Source of the DNA: Mesorhizobium sp. B2-8-5
GTDB lineage: Bacteria; Pseudomonadota; Alphaproteobacteria; Rhizobiales; Rhizobiaceae
Reading direction: 5' to 3'
NCBI RefSeq assembly: GCF_006440675.2
Contig: NZ_CP083951.1
Location: forward strand, 5,241,501 to 5,305,500
DNA length: 64,000 nucleotides
The translations under genes and the position numbers were made by a program. The notes under the pieces were generated by a model, which was given only the letters and a program-made list of their open reading frames with translations, was not told the origin of the DNA and did no database searches. Positions within the stretch are counted from its first letter, which is position 1; every line of letters begins with the position of its first letter. Of the stretch, positions 16,371 to 23,815 are shown one piece after another.

Positions 16371-16486
16371 AGAGCATGATGCCGAAAAGCGTGAAGCGGT
16401 TTTCGGGCGACATCATGCTCTATCTCTTTGATTCAGAGCAGGATTCAGATTTCAGGTCGAACAGACCTGAAATCATCCGGCTCTAG
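16371..16486. repeat. Composite palindromic repeat (GAGCATGATG...CATCATGCTC plus GATTTCAGGTC hairpin)
   Basis: First hairpin: GAGCATGATGCCGAAAA against TTTTCGGG...CATCATGCTC at 16372-16420. Second: a perfect 11-bp hairpin GATTTCAGGTC (16448-16458) and GACCTGAAATC (16464-16474). The first hairpin is the same family as 38643-38693, in the other orientation, where the internal bases read ACCGCTTCACACTTTTCGG. A small frame starting MMSPENRFTLF arises from this repeat and is not a gene. Confidence 0.7.
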
Positions 16487-16595
16487 GCATGCGCGGCGCC
16501 GCGACACCCTATGAAACTTTTCGAGCGCTGCGTGAAACACCGCACGGACCGCTCGCGTTCACCATGTCAGTGCGGACGCGCGGCAAGGAGGGCGG

Positions 16596-17015
16596 ATGTT
16601 TCTCGATCACGAGCGTTTCAAGCCGGCGGCCGAAATGCGGCTCAGCCGGGACAGATCCTCCATCCGGGTGACGATAACCGATCCCACGGTGTGCGAACTC
16701 GGCGAAGCCGTCTATGCCTGGATCACCGCCGGAGGCAAGCCAGTCAGGATCGGCACCTGCGGCGCCTCGGCCGGCAAGCGCCTGCTTTCCTATCCCGGCT
16801 ATATCAACCGCAGCCTCACCGGCCGCGGCGGCGCGACACCGAAATGGGAGGCGCTGAAGTGGCTGAACCTGCTCACCGAACACGGCACGCTGACGGCGGT
16901 GGTGCACCAGCCGGAGCCGACCACGACCGCGGCCGGCCTGATCAGGCCCTATCTCGATGTCGAGCGCCAGTTGATCCGCCAGCACAGGCCACTGCTCAAC
17001 CGCAGCCACCGTTGA
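16596..17015 (+). CDS. GIY-YIG-like hypothetical protein (139 aa)
   Basis: ATG at 16596, five bases after AAGGAG. The central region VYAWITAGGKPVRIGTCGAS resembles the GIY-YIG strand pair (V-Y-x-W plus R-I-G-T-C). A helix with KWEALKWLNLL follows, and the C-terminus RPYLDVERQLIRQHRPLLN matches the E-x-L-I-x4-P-x-x-N ending seen in GIY-YIG nucleases. The canonical GIY tripeptide itself is degenerate (AVY/RIG), so nuclease activity is uncertain. No methyltransferase or restriction partner is nearby. Soluble, with no signal peptide. Confidence 0.5.
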   Translation: MFLDHERFKPAAEMRLSRDRSSIRVTITDPTVCELGEAVYAWITAGGKPVRIGTCGASAGKRLLSYPGYINRSLTGRGGATPKWEALKWLNLLTEHGTLTAVVHQPEPTTTAAGLIRPYLDVERQLIRQHRPLLNRSHR

Positions 17016-17102
17016 CCTCGGCTTCCGGGGCCGCAGGCACGGCAACGGGCGGCTACGGCGCGGTTGCCGGGCCTAAACGGATCGCACTTTCCTGGAAATG
17101 AT

Positions 17103-17888
17103 TTAGTGGACCGTGCCGGCGGCGTCGCCCGCCAGCCCGCCACGCGGGCTCTCGAAGCTCACCTGGTCGCGGCCATTGGACTTGGCCTTGTAGAGATGGC
17201 GGTCGGCGACCTCGAACATGTCGTGGTAGGTGGTCGGGCCGCGGAAGGCGGTACCGCCGATGCTCACCGAAAGCGGCCAGGGCCGCCCGCCGGGTGCAAA
17301 CTCGGCCTCGCGGATGCGGCACCTGATGGATTCGGCGACCAGGAAGGAGCGCGCGGCGTCGGCACCGGGCAGGAAGACCGCGAATTCCTCGCCGCCGATA
17401 CGCCCGACAATGTCGGCGCCGTGCAGTTGCCCCTTGATCGTCGCCGCGATCAACCTCAGCGCCTGGTCGCCGCAATCGTGACCGAGGCGGTCATTGATCG
17501 ACTTGAAGTGATCGGCATCGACGATCAGCAGCGCGCCGGCATCGGCGACCGTCTGGCCCCGCGCCCGCTCGAGATAGGCCTCGACCAGCATCGAGAAGGC
17601 GCCGCGGTTGAAGACCGCCGTCAGGCTGTCGGTCGCGGCAATGACGCTGAGTTCCTTCTGCGTGATCGCCAGCTGGCGCATCTTCCACATCAGGAAGAAC
17701 AGGAAGGAGCCGCCGAGGACGAGCGGCAGGAACAGGTCCGTGAGTTGCGCCCACAGCAGCGCCTGCGGCGACAGCGAGGGGAAATTGAAGGAATCGACGA
17801 AGAAGGCGGCGGCAATGAAAAAGGCGGTGCCGGCGGCGGTGACCACCACGACCCTGCCCCAACTCGTGGGGGACAAATCGATGCGCAT
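17103..17888 (-). CDS. Membrane-anchored diguanylate cyclase (GGDEF)
   Basis: 261 residues. Two hydrophobic helices (about 12-31 and 50-68) precede a GGDEF domain running from about residue 85 to 245. The active site reads GGEEF at 165-169, and the nucleotide-binding segments DADHFKSINDRLGHDCGDQ and SVSIGGTA are intact, so c-di-GMP synthesis is plausible. The inhibitory-site position is H156-x-x-D159 instead of R-x-x-D, so canonical product inhibition is probably weak or lost. It has no identifiable sensor domain beyond the membrane part. Stands alone, not in an operon. Confidence 0.88.
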   Translation of the reverse strand: MRIDLSPTSWGRVVVVTAAGTAFFIAAAFFVDSFNFPSLSPQALLWAQLTDLFLPLVLGGSFLFFLMWKMRQLAITQKELSVIAATDSLTAVFNRGAFSMLVEAYLERARGQTVADAGALLIVDADHFKSINDRLGHDCGDQALRLIAATIKGQLHGADIVGRIGGEEFAVFLPGADAARSFLVAESIRCRIREAEFAPGGRPWPLSVSIGGTAFRGPTTYHDMFEVADRHLYKAKSNGRDQVSFESPRGGLAGDAAGTVH

Positions 17889-18258
17889 GTCATTGCTCCC
17901 ACTGCAACTGGCTTATTGTGCAGCGCGAGCGCAAAAGAAGTCCTAACATATTAGCTTCAACGCAAGTGTGGTTAACACGCCGTCGGCATCGCCTTTAGTG
18001 ACGGGCTCTCCGACTGGCCGGAGGTTCTCGTCAGCGCGCCGCCGCAGCCGGCGACGCGGTAGGAGAATGCCGCGGAGCCTCACGGCCGGTTCGACACTCC
18101 CGGTTGGCCGTTGCCTTGACTTTTCTTAAATTTGGAAAACTTCTCAATAACAACCCGGCCGCAAACTCAGCCATTCATGGACAATGCAGCCCGATATGCC
18201 ACTTGACCGGCTATTACCGGAGAACTCGCATCGAGCACTTCTTCCGGCCAACGCGCTT
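17889..18258. other. Gene-free stretch
   Basis: No reading frame with convincing codon bias or ribosome-binding site was seen here. The region near 17930-17990 is relatively AT-rich and probably holds the promoter of the diguanylate cyclase gene. I see no tRNA-like or terminator structure. Confidence 0.4.
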
Positions 18259-18768
18259 TCAGGCGTAGGCGCGACCTTCCTCGGAGCGCTGGAACAGCGC
18301 CAGGTCGAGCGGCACCGAGGGCCGGCCGAGCACCGTGAGCACCATATGCGCCTGGCCGCGATGGTGGGTCTGGTGGTTGAAGAAATGGCTGAGCGCAGGC
18401 GAAAGGCGCAGCGAGACGGTGCGCATGTCCACGGTCATGTAGGAGAAACGGCCGGCGAGCGCCTTGTCGCCCATCCCGGTCACCCAGTCGACGACCCTCC
18501 TGTCCTCGGCCTCGCGCGCCAGCCTCAGGGCCGGCAAGGCGTGGTAGAGTATGGCGGCGGTGTTCGAGGGCGCGTCGCCCTCGCCGGTGAAACGCTTCAT
18601 CCAGACGCGGTCGACGGCGAGCAGATGGTTCAGCGTGCCGAGCATCGAGCCGAAGACGGCGCCGACGTCGCGACCGAGTTCGTCTTCGCCAAGATCGGCG
18701 GCGGCATCGTAGAGGCGGCCATTGGCCCATTGATTGTAGGCCGCAAACATCATGAAATGCTGCTTCAT
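18259..18768 (-). CDS. DinB family protein
   Basis: 169 residues with start at ATG 18768 (MKQHFMMFAAYNQWANGRLY). The opening 'YNxWANxxL' and the three metal-ligand histidine regions, LNHLLAVDRVWMKR and SHFFNHQTHHRGQ (H-x3-H layout), place it in the DinB/YfiT four-helix family. These bind divalent metal and often act as thiol (bacillithiol, mycothiol or glutathione) transferases. A GST gene is next to it in the opposite orientation. Substrate unknown. Confidence 0.85.
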   Translation of the reverse strand: MKQHFMMFAAYNQWANGRLYDAAADLGEDELGRDVGAVFGSMLGTLNHLLAVDRVWMKRFTGEGDAPSNTAAILYHALPALRLAREAEDRRVVDWVTGMGDKALAGRFSYMTVDMRTVSLRLSPALSHFFNHQTHHRGQAHMVLTVLGRPSVPLDLALFQRSEEGRAYA

Positions 18769-18829
18769 TCTTCCCACCCGGCTTAACCCGAATCCAGCCC
18801 CTTCGTAACCCGCAGCAACGGACCCGCCA

Positions 18830-19522
18830 ATGACCATTCTGCTTTACGACCTTGTCGGCCATGACACCGCCCGCCCCTTCAGCCCACATTGCTGGAAGAC
18901 CAAGATGGCCTTGGCGCACAAGGGGCTCGCCGCCACCAAGGTGCCGACGCGCTTCCTGGAGGTGCCGAAGGTCGAGGGCGGCGTATCGAAGACGGTGCCG
19001 GTGATCCGCGACGGCGAGCGCGTGGTGGCCGATTCCTTCGCCATCGCGCTCTATCTCGACGAAGCCTACCCCGAACGGCCGACGCTGTTTTGCGGCGAAG
19101 GCGGCAAGGCGACGGCGCGCTTCATCGAGCGCTGGTCGCAGTTCACCATCCACCCTTATATCGCGGCGGTGGCTCTGACCGATCTGCATGCGATGCAGGA
19201 CGAACCGAACGCGGCCTATTTCCGCGAGAACCGCGAACAACGCTACGGCAAGCGCCTGGAAGAGGTCGTGGCCAATCGCGAGGCCGGGCTCTCGGCCTTC
19301 CGCGCCGCGCTGGAGCCGCTGCGCTCGACGCTGACCTACCAGCCCTTCATCGGCGGCGAGGCGCCTCTGTTTGTCGATTACATCGTGTTCGGGGCGCTGC
19401 AATGGGGCCGCATCGCCTCGCCTTTCCAGTTGCTCGACGATGCCGACGGCATCGCGCGCTGGTTCGAGCGCTGCCTCGACCTGCATGGCGGGATCGGCCG
19501 GCAGGTCGCGGCTGCGGCGTGA
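18830..19522 (+). CDS. Glutathione S-transferase family protein
   Basis: 230 residues. N-terminal thioredoxin-like domain (1-80) with the catalytic region SPHCWKTKMAL, the cis-proline loop KTVPVIRDGERVVADSFAIA and a helical C-terminal domain. The ADSFAIALYLDEAYP segment matches the GSH-binding Ser/Asp motif. The active residue could be Ser/Cys at 18-21. The C-terminal domain carries the FGALQWGRIASPF signature seen in ligand-like (LigE/LigF-type) GSTs. Divergent from DinB with 61 bases between, and followed after 13 bases by a DUF1905 gene. Confidence 0.85.
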   Translation: MTILLYDLVGHDTARPFSPHCWKTKMALAHKGLAATKVPTRFLEVPKVEGGVSKTVPVIRDGERVVADSFAIALYLDEAYPERPTLFCGEGGKATARFIERWSQFTIHPYIAAVALTDLHAMQDEPNAAYFRENREQRYGKRLEEVVANREAGLSAFRAALEPLRSTLTYQPFIGGEAPLFVDYIVFGALQWGRIASPFQLLDDADGIARWFERCLDLHGGIGRQVAAAA

Positions 19523-19535
19523 GCGCGGGACTGCC

Positions 19536-19832
19536 ATGCTGCGCTATGAGACGCGGGCCGAGATCTGGGTCTATCCCGGCAAGGGAGGTTGGCATTTCAT
19601 GACGCTGCCGACGGACGTCGCGGCGCGGATCAAGGCGGCGACGGCGGGGCTGGCGCGCCCTTGGGGCTCGCTCGGCATCACGGCGGCGATCGGCAAGACC
19701 AGGTGGCAAACATTGCTCTTTCCCGACAAGTCGTCCGGCAGCCTGCTGTTGCCGATCAAGGCCTCGGTGCGCCAGCAGGAAGGCCTCAAGGCGGGCGATG
19801 AGCCTACAGTGACGGTTGAGATCGAGCTTTAG
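19536..19832 (+). CDS. DUF1905 domain protein
   Basis: 98 residues from ATG 19536, 13 bases downstream of the GST gene. The beta-rich sequence with GKGGWHFMTLP, RPWGSLGITAAIGKTRWQT, LFPDKSSGSLLLPIKASVR and the ending V(T/E)VEIEL is the DUF1905 fold, often found with YdeI/OmpD-associated domains. Function unknown. Probably co-transcribed with the GST. Confidence 0.8.
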   Translation: MLRYETRAEIWVYPGKGGWHFMTLPTDVAARIKAATAGLARPWGSLGITAAIGKTRWQTLLFPDKSSGSLLLPIKASVRQQEGLKAGDEPTVTVEIEL

Positions 19833-19835
19833 CGC

Positions 19836-20051
19836 CTATTTCTGGGGCGCCTTGGTCGTCTTGCCGTTGTAGACCAGCCTCACGCAAATCGGGTCGCCCT
19901 CGCCCATGCGCGTGCATTGCCATTCCGGGCCGAAGCCGAAATTGTGATCTCGCGGCGGCAGGGCCAGCAGGACGAAGATGATCACGGCGCACATGACCGC
20001 CATGAGAACTATGCCTGCCATGTCGCCGCGTCTGAGATAAGGCCGGTTCAT
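19836..20051 (-). CDS. Small membrane protein (71 aa)
   Basis: Start chosen at ATG 20051 ([20 protein letters not shown]). One transmembrane helix (about 12-31) is followed by a periplasmic tail with two cysteines ([20 protein letters not shown]). This layout, including GPEWQC...GDPICV, recurs as a small conserved rhizobial protein. An upstream in-frame start adds 17 unlikely residues. Overlaps nothing and converges with the DUF1905 gene, three bases apart. Confidence 0.65.
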   Translation of the reverse strand: MNRPYLRRGDMAGIVLMAVMCAVIIFVLLALPPRDHNFGFGPEWQCTRMGEGDPICVRLVYNGKTTKAPQK

Positions 20052-20227
20052 CGCCTCGGGCTCCGCCGCCGCGACGCTCCGGACCTCGCGCCCGAGGCGC
20101 ATGCAGCAGCCTTATTATCCCGCAAACGGCTCGCCTTGACCAGAAGCCGCCTCCCCTTGGCAAGCCGCCGGGCGACTTGTATAGAGCCCGCCACTCCAAT
20201 TTCCATTCCCACAACAAGGACGACCCT

Positions 20228-20650
20228 ATGGCGATCGAACGCACCTTCTCCATGATCAAGCCGGACGCGACCAGGCGCAATCTCACCGGCGCCATCACCA
20301 AGATGCTGGAAGATGCCGGCCTGCGCGTCGTCGCATCGCGCCGCGTGTGGATGAGCCGCCGCGAGGCCGAAGGTTTCTACGCCGTGCACAAGGATCGCCC
20401 GTTCTTCGGCGAACTGGTGGAATTCATGTCGTCGGCGCCCACGATCGTGCAGGTGCTGGAGGGCGAGAACGCCATCGCCAAGAACCGCGAAGTGATGGGC
20501 GCCACCAACCCGGCCAACGCCGCCGAGGGCACCATCCGCAAGGTACATGCGCTGTCGATCGGCGAGAACTCCGTGCACGGCTCGGACGCGCCGGAGACCG
20601 CCGCGCAGGAGATCAAGTACTGGTTCTCGGACACCGAGATCGTCGGCTGA
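20228..20650 (+). CDS. ndk: Nucleoside diphosphate kinase
   Basis: 140 residues, standard length. The enzyme transfers the gamma phosphate from ATP to nucleoside diphosphates through phosphohistidine H117 in [18 protein letters not shown] (K11) and [14 protein letters not shown] match the nucleotide-binding loops. The ATG at 20228 gives the canonical [14 protein letters not shown] start. Followed by a strong intrinsic terminator. Confidence 0.97.
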   Translation: MAIERTFSMIKPDATRRNLTGAITKMLEDAGLRVVASRRVWMSRREAEGFYAVHKDRPFFGELVEFMSSAPTIVQVLEGENAIAKNREVMGATNPANAAEGTIRKVHALSIGENSVHGSDAPETAAQEIKYWFSDTEIVG

Positions 20651-20671
20651 GCCTGTAGGTCGAAATCTGGA

Positions 20672-20704
20672 AAAGGGTCGGCGCTTCGCCGGCCCTTTGT
20701 TTTT
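20672..20704 (+). terminator. Intrinsic terminator of ndk
   Basis: AAAGGGTCGGC (20672-20682) pairs with GCCGGCCCTTT (20688-20698) over 11 bp with a single T-G pair and a five-base loop (gcttc). TGTTTTT follows at once. Confidence 0.85.
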
Positions 20705-20708
20705 GGGT

Positions 20709-21032
20709 TCAGTCGCCATCGCCGTAGCGGATGACCTCGACCTTCTCCCTGGTGATCAGCGCCTTGATCTCAGGGATCAGCGCATCGATCTTCTGCGGCG
20801 CGTCGACGATCTCGACGACGATCGGCAGATCCTGCGACAGGCGCAGGATCTTGGCGGTATGCAGCACGCTCGAGCGGCCGAAGCCGAGCGGGCCCCTCAG
20901 CACCGTCGCGCCCGCCATGCCGGTCTCGCGCGCCTTGATGACGATCGCCTCATGCAGCGGCTTGCCGTCGGCTGCTCTGTCGTCCTCGCCGAAGAATATC
21001 CTGAGCAGCGCGCATTGCGCGGGAAGTTCCAT
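20709..21032 (-). CDS. DUF190 (PII-like) protein of the fluoride operon
   Basis: 107 residues. The sequence has the PII-superfamily strand order and DUF190 hallmarks: LLRIFFGEDDRAADGKPLHE, then MAGATVLRGPLGFGRSS, and IVVEIVDAPQKI. DUF190 genes are habitually linked to crcB, and this one follows two crcB genes by 31 bases under the same fluoride riboswitch. Its biochemical role in fluoride resistance is not established. A trimeric regulator or channel partner is a fair guess. Confidence 0.88.
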   Translation of the reverse strand: MELPAQCALLRIFFGEDDRAADGKPLHEAIVIKARETGMAGATVLRGPLGFGRSSVLHTAKILRLSQDLPIVVEIVDAPQKIDALIPEIKALITREKVEVIRYGDGD

Positions 21033-21063
21033 GTTTTTCCTCCCTTATCGCCTGTTGGCCCGA

Positions 21064-21486
21064 TCACCTGTCGGCCGGCAAGCGGTTGAGCCTGGACGCC
21101 ATGAGATAGCCCAGCCACGCCGCGGCGAACGACAGGCCGACCACACTGATGAGATAGGTCGCGGCCAGCGGCCAGTCGCCGTCGAACAGCAGGATAAATG
21201 TATCGAGGCTCATCGCCGAAAACGTGGTGAGGCCGCCGCAGAGGCCGGCCATGACGAAATTGCGGCTGGCCGGGCCGACCATCAGGCGCCCGTCCGGCCC
21301 GGTCAGCGTGGCGAAGGCCATGATGACCCACGAGCCGACGACATTGACGAAAGCAGTCGACCAAAGCGCGTTCATGCCGAGCAGCGAGACGATGACATAG
21401 CTCGACAGGAAGCGGGCCAGCGAGCCGATCGCCGCGCCACAGCCGACCGCCAGATAGAGCCGCATCGCCATCTGTCCGTCCATCAT
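21064..21486 (-). CDS. crcB: Fluoride channel subunit CrcB/Fluc, second copy
   Basis: 140 residues, four transmembrane helices, with the family motifs [17 protein letters not shown] and [13 protein letters not shown]. The phenylalanine box reads T-T-F89-S-A-M92, so the first box phenylalanine is present but the second is methionine. The upstream copy has the opposite pattern. The start at 21486 lies three bases after the first crcB. Exports fluoride across the inner membrane as a dual-topology or heteromeric channel. Confidence 0.93.
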   Translation of the reverse strand: MMDGQMAMRLYLAVGCGAAIGSLARFLSSYVIVSLLGMNALWSTAFVNVVGSWVIMAFATLTGPDGRLMVGPASRNFVMAGLCGGLTTFSAMSLDTFILLFDGDWPLAATYLISVVGLSFAAAWLGYLMASRLNRLPADR

Positions 21487-21489
21487 CGC

Positions 21490-21882
21490 TCAGCCCACTA
21501 CCCAGGCGACGGCCCAGAAGCCGAGCGCGACGAACAGCACGCACAGAACCGACGAAGCGACGACGTTGAAGGCGGCGAGCCGTCCCTCGCCGTCGAGCGC
21601 GAGGTTGAGCGTCTGCAGGCAGAAGGACGACACCGTGGTGTAGCCGCCGAACAGGCCGACGACGATCAGGTCACGGACGAGATCGCCGGCGAATACGCCG
21701 CCGACAGCCCGCGCCGCGCCTGCGAAGGCGCCGATGGCCAAGGCGCCGGAAACGTTTACCAGCAACGTGCCCCAGGGAAAGGTCTCGCCGATGGCACGGC
21801 CGACCACGCCGGAGAGGAAAAAGCGGGAAATGCCGCCGAGGAAACCGCCGATCAGGACCAGGGCGCAAGCCGCAAGGGTCAT
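21490..21882 (-). CDS. crcB: Fluoride channel subunit CrcB/Fluc, first copy
   Basis: 130 residues from ATG 21882 (MTLAACALVLIGGFLGGISRF). Upstream in-frame starts exist at 21924 and 21915 but lack the family start. Four transmembrane helices and motifs GGFLGGISRFFLSG, GTLLVNVSGALAIGA and GGYTTVSSFCLQT. The box reads T-T-V84-S-S-F87, complementary to the second copy. It is the first gene after the fluoride riboswitch and its terminator. Confidence 0.92.
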   Translation of the reverse strand: MTLAACALVLIGGFLGGISRFFLSGVVGRAIGETFPWGTLLVNVSGALAIGAFAGAARAVGGVFAGDLVRDLIVVGLFGGYTTVSSFCLQTLNLALDGEGRLAAFNVVASSVLCVLFVALGFWAVAWVVG

Positions 21883-21952
21883 CGCTTCAATGCCTTTCCA
21901 AACGCGATTCCGCATCGGAACCACTTCACGAAATCAGGCATGATGCGAGCGG

Positions 21953-21993
21953 GAAAAACAAATCCTGCCGCGCGAGAGCACGCCTGGCAGGAG
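21953..21993 (-). terminator. Regulatory terminator of the fluoride riboswitch
   Basis: On the minus strand TCCTGCC (21986-21992) can pair with GGCAGGA (21963-21969), and a T-rich run (ATTTGTTTTT) follows. The first arm is the conserved 3' end of the riboswitch aptamer, so folding of the fluoride-bound aptamer and of the terminator are mutually exclusive: transcription reads through when fluoride is present. Confidence 0.8.
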
Positions 21994-22038
21994 TCATCAG
22001 CCCATAAGGGCGGTTTCGGGGGAACCCCATCCCCATTT
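21985..22038 (-). ncRNA. Fluoride riboswitch (crcB motif)
   Basis: Read on the minus strand, 22035 down to 22021 is TGGGGATGGGGTTCC. It is followed by CCCGAAACCGCC, a short TTATGGG linker and GGGCTGATGACTCCTGCC. These are the invariant blocks of the crcB motif (GGnGATGG, TTCC, AACCGCC, GCTGATGACTCCT). It stands directly before two crcB genes and DUF190 and just after a promoter. Confidence 0.95.
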
Positions 22039-22045
22039 TCGAGGG

Positions 22046-22074
22046 AGCCTAGGGGGTCGAGGCGGCGCGGTCAA
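22046..22074 (-). promoter_or_regulatory. Probable sigma-70 promoter of the fluoride operon
   Basis: On the minus strand TTGACC (22069-22074) and TAGGCT (22046-22051) are separated by exactly 17 bases. The predicted start about seven bases later falls near 22039, immediately 5' of the aptamer, which is where the transcript must begin. Confidence 0.65.
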
Positions 22075-22083
22075 TTGGTGCCA

Positions 22084-22545
22084 TCAGCGGATCAGCGGCG
22101 TGTCCCAGAGATCGCCGAGCAGCGTCTTCAATTCCTGGAAGCGCTTCGGCCCAAGCTCCTCGGCCCATTCCCGCTCGATATCGAGCAGGATGTCCGCCAT
22201 CTTCTGGTAAGCGGCCCTGCCCCTGTCGGTGAAGTTCACGACGGTCCCACCGGCATCGTCGGGCGCCGCGCTGCGGATGATATAGCCCATCCCCTCCAGC
22301 GTCTTCAGCAACTGGTTCATGGCCTGCTTGCTCATCGCGGCCCGCTCGGCAAGCGCGCTCGGACGCATCCCGTCCGGTCCTGGATACTGGATCACGGCCA
22401 TATGCGGCGGGCTCAAATCGTCGAAGCCGGATGCCCGCAAATCCCTGATCAGCTTGCGGTGGATGGCCAAGGCCGGCACGCGCAACAGCGCGCCGATCAA
22501 TGGCGGTTTTTTCGGAGGATCGTCCGTGGATTGGGGCATTGACAT
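22084..22545 (-). CDS. MarR family transcriptional regulator
   Basis: 153 residues. The winged helix is in the middle: MRPSALAERAAMSKQAMNQL recognition region, then the LEGMGYIIRSAAPDD wing with GTVVNFTDRGRAAYQK. The leading and trailing helices form the dimer domain. It is divergent from the cupin gene at 22604, and both lie on two palindromic TAAAT..TTTA operators. It therefore probably represses itself and the cupin gene in response to a small ligand. Confidence 0.87.
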   Translation of the reverse strand: MSMPQSTDDPPKKPPLIGALLRVPALAIHRKLIRDLRASGFDDLSPPHMAVIQYPGPDGMRPSALAERAAMSKQAMNQLLKTLEGMGYIIRSAAPDDAGGTVVNFTDRGRAAYQKMADILLDIEREWAEELGPKRFQELKTLLGDLWDTPLIR

Positions 22546-22548
22546 TCT

Positions 22549-22588
22549 GGTAAATTGAGTTTACTCATTTCGGTAAATTCGATTTACC
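22549..22588. promoter_or_regulatory. Two MarR-type palindromic operators
   Basis: GGTAAATTGAGTTTACT (22549-22565) and GGTAAATTCGATTTACC (22572-22588) are near-identical dyads with GGTAAA/TTTACC half-sites. Their starts are 23 bases apart, about two helical turns. They lie between the divergent MarR (start 22545) and cupin (start 22604) genes, the standard arrangement for autoregulated MarR control. Confidence 0.75.
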
Positions 22589-22603
22589 ACATGGGAGGAT
22601 GGA

Positions 22604-23083
22604 ATGCTAGGGAAAGCCAGCAATGTGCGCGTCAATCCGGCGGAAGAAACGATCGGCGATGACGGCGGCCTCGCCATTCGCTTCCTGCTCACCGGCGACC
22701 AGTCCAACGGCAGCATCGCGGCCTTCGAACTGACCGTGCCCGGCTCGCAGCGGCTGCTCGCCCCGGCACACAGCCACGACCACTACGAAGAAACGATGTA
22801 CGGCATCGAGGGCGTACTGACGCTCACGGTCGACGGCCAGAGACACGAGGTCGGGGTGGGACAGGCTCTCTGCATTCCGCGCGGCGCGGTCCATCGCTTC
22901 GACAACAACACCGCGGAAACCGCCAAAGTGTTGTGCGTGGTCACACCCGCGGCGATCAGCCCGGACTATTTCCGCGAGGCCTTTGCCATTTTTGGCGCCG
23001 GCGGCCCGCCGGACCGGGCGAGGATCATGGACCTTATGCGCCGCTTCGGCCTGACACCGGCGGCGGCGACGCCGCAGGCTTGA
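22604..23083 (+). CDS. Cupin domain protein
   Basis: 159 residues, ATG at 22604 after GGGAGGA. A single small-barrel cupin: motif 1 HSHDHYEETMYGIEGVLTLTVDG, with metal-ligand H-x-H-x4-E-x6-G, and motif 2 GQALCIPRGAVHRFDN with the terminal His. The C-terminal 40 residues (SPDYFREAFAIFG...PPDRARIMDLMRRFGL) are like those of quercetinase- or tetracenomycin-cyclase-like cupins. Probable MarR-controlled metal enzyme or binding protein; substrate unknown. Confidence 0.85.
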   Translation: MLGKASNVRVNPAEETIGDDGGLAIRFLLTGDQSNGSIAAFELTVPGSQRLLAPAHSHDHYEETMYGIEGVLTLTVDGQRHEVGVGQALCIPRGAVHRFDNNTAETAKVLCVVTPAAISPDYFREAFAIFGAGGPPDRARIMDLMRRFGLTPAAATPQA

Positions 23084-23150
23084 GTTCCTGGCGCATGCCG
23101 CAAATCGAACTGGGCTGAATGGAACCCGGACAGACCTCAACTCGCGCCAA

Positions 23151-23211
23151 GCAAATCAAACCGGCAGGCTTGGGAAGGATAGCGGTCGTTCGATGGCCGA
23201 ACGGGATTTTT
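23151..23211. repeat. Dispersed repeat, direct copy 1 (CAAGCAAATCAAACC...)
   Basis: CAAGCAAATCAAACCGGCAG, then GCTTGGGAAGGAT-GCGGTCGTTCGATGGCCGAACGGGA, repeats in the same orientation at 24243-24310. The CGTTCGATGGCCGAACG part is itself a hairpin followed by T-runs. Confidence 0.7.
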
Positions 23212-23241
23212 ATTCGCGCTGTTGACGCGGTCCGGCATGCT

Positions 23242-23338
23242 AGAGCGTTTCACCATTTCCTGGAAATGGCGAATATCTCTTTGTTTCACGCAATTCCGGA
23301 CGGAAAACCGCGTCCCACTTTCCTGGAATTGCTCTTAA
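23242..23338. repeat. Dispersed palindromic repeat (TTTCCTGGAAATGGCG / CAATTCCGGACGG family)
   Basis: GAGCGTTTCACCATTTCCTGG opens the element. It continues with CACGCAATTCCGGACGGAAAACCGC and closes with CACTTTCCTGGAATTGCTC. The final 19 bases are the reverse complement of the start of the element at 5304. A typical rhizobial intergenic element without a gene. Confidence 0.75.
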
Positions 23339-23367
23339 AACCCGCCGGCCCCCCCGGCGGGCAGACG

Positions 23368-23637
23368 TCATTTGGCTTGACGGTCTTTCACATTCGCATG
23401 GGCGTTCGCCGCCTCGGTATCGGTAGACGGCGTCTTCGTCTCCTCGCCGGCGAACGGACTGCCCTGTCCAGGCGCAAGGTCGCCGCTGTGGCCGGCCTTG
23501 TTGGTCTGGAAAGGCTGGCTGTCGGAGCTGAGGCCGTGCTGCGTGGCGTTGAACAGGTGATCGTCCGCCCTGGCAAAACCGGCCAAGGCGATCAGCGATA
23601 TGCTTGTGACTGCGAGAAAGAGCGTGTGCTTTTTCAT
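23368..23637 (-). CDS. Small exported protein (89 aa)
   Basis: ATG 23637 is preceded by AAAGGAG, seven bases away. MKKHTLFLAVTSISLIALAG is a textbook Sec signal peptide with cleavage after FARA. The mature 60 residues are hydrophilic (DDHLFNATQHGLSS onward) with repeated Asp/Thr/Glu and no cysteine. I do not recognise a family. It lies between two direct repeats and next to the YbaY-like gene. Confidence 0.6.
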   Translation of the reverse strand: MKKHTLFLAVTSISLIALAGFARADDHLFNATQHGLSSDSQPFQTNKAGHSGDLAPGQGSPFAGEETKTPSTDTEAANAHANVKDRQAK

Positions 23638-23815
23638 ATCTGGTCTCCTTTGAGTGCCAGATCGATCCGCGCATTCGGTCTGGCGGTTAAGTGAAGGGAC
23701 ATCGTCCCTTTGCCTGCCCGCCATCTGCATAAGTCAACGCCTGGCGTTGCCGGCTTATTCCGGCGAACACGGTTTCGAGGCGGAAAAGTCGCGCGGTCAG
23801 GCGCGGCGCACGACG

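Noticed and set aside
16186..16416. Small frame beginning MMSPENRFTLF
   Set aside because: Created by the GAGCATGATG palindromic repeat; a similar fragment (MMSTENRFTLF) arises at the 38643 copy.
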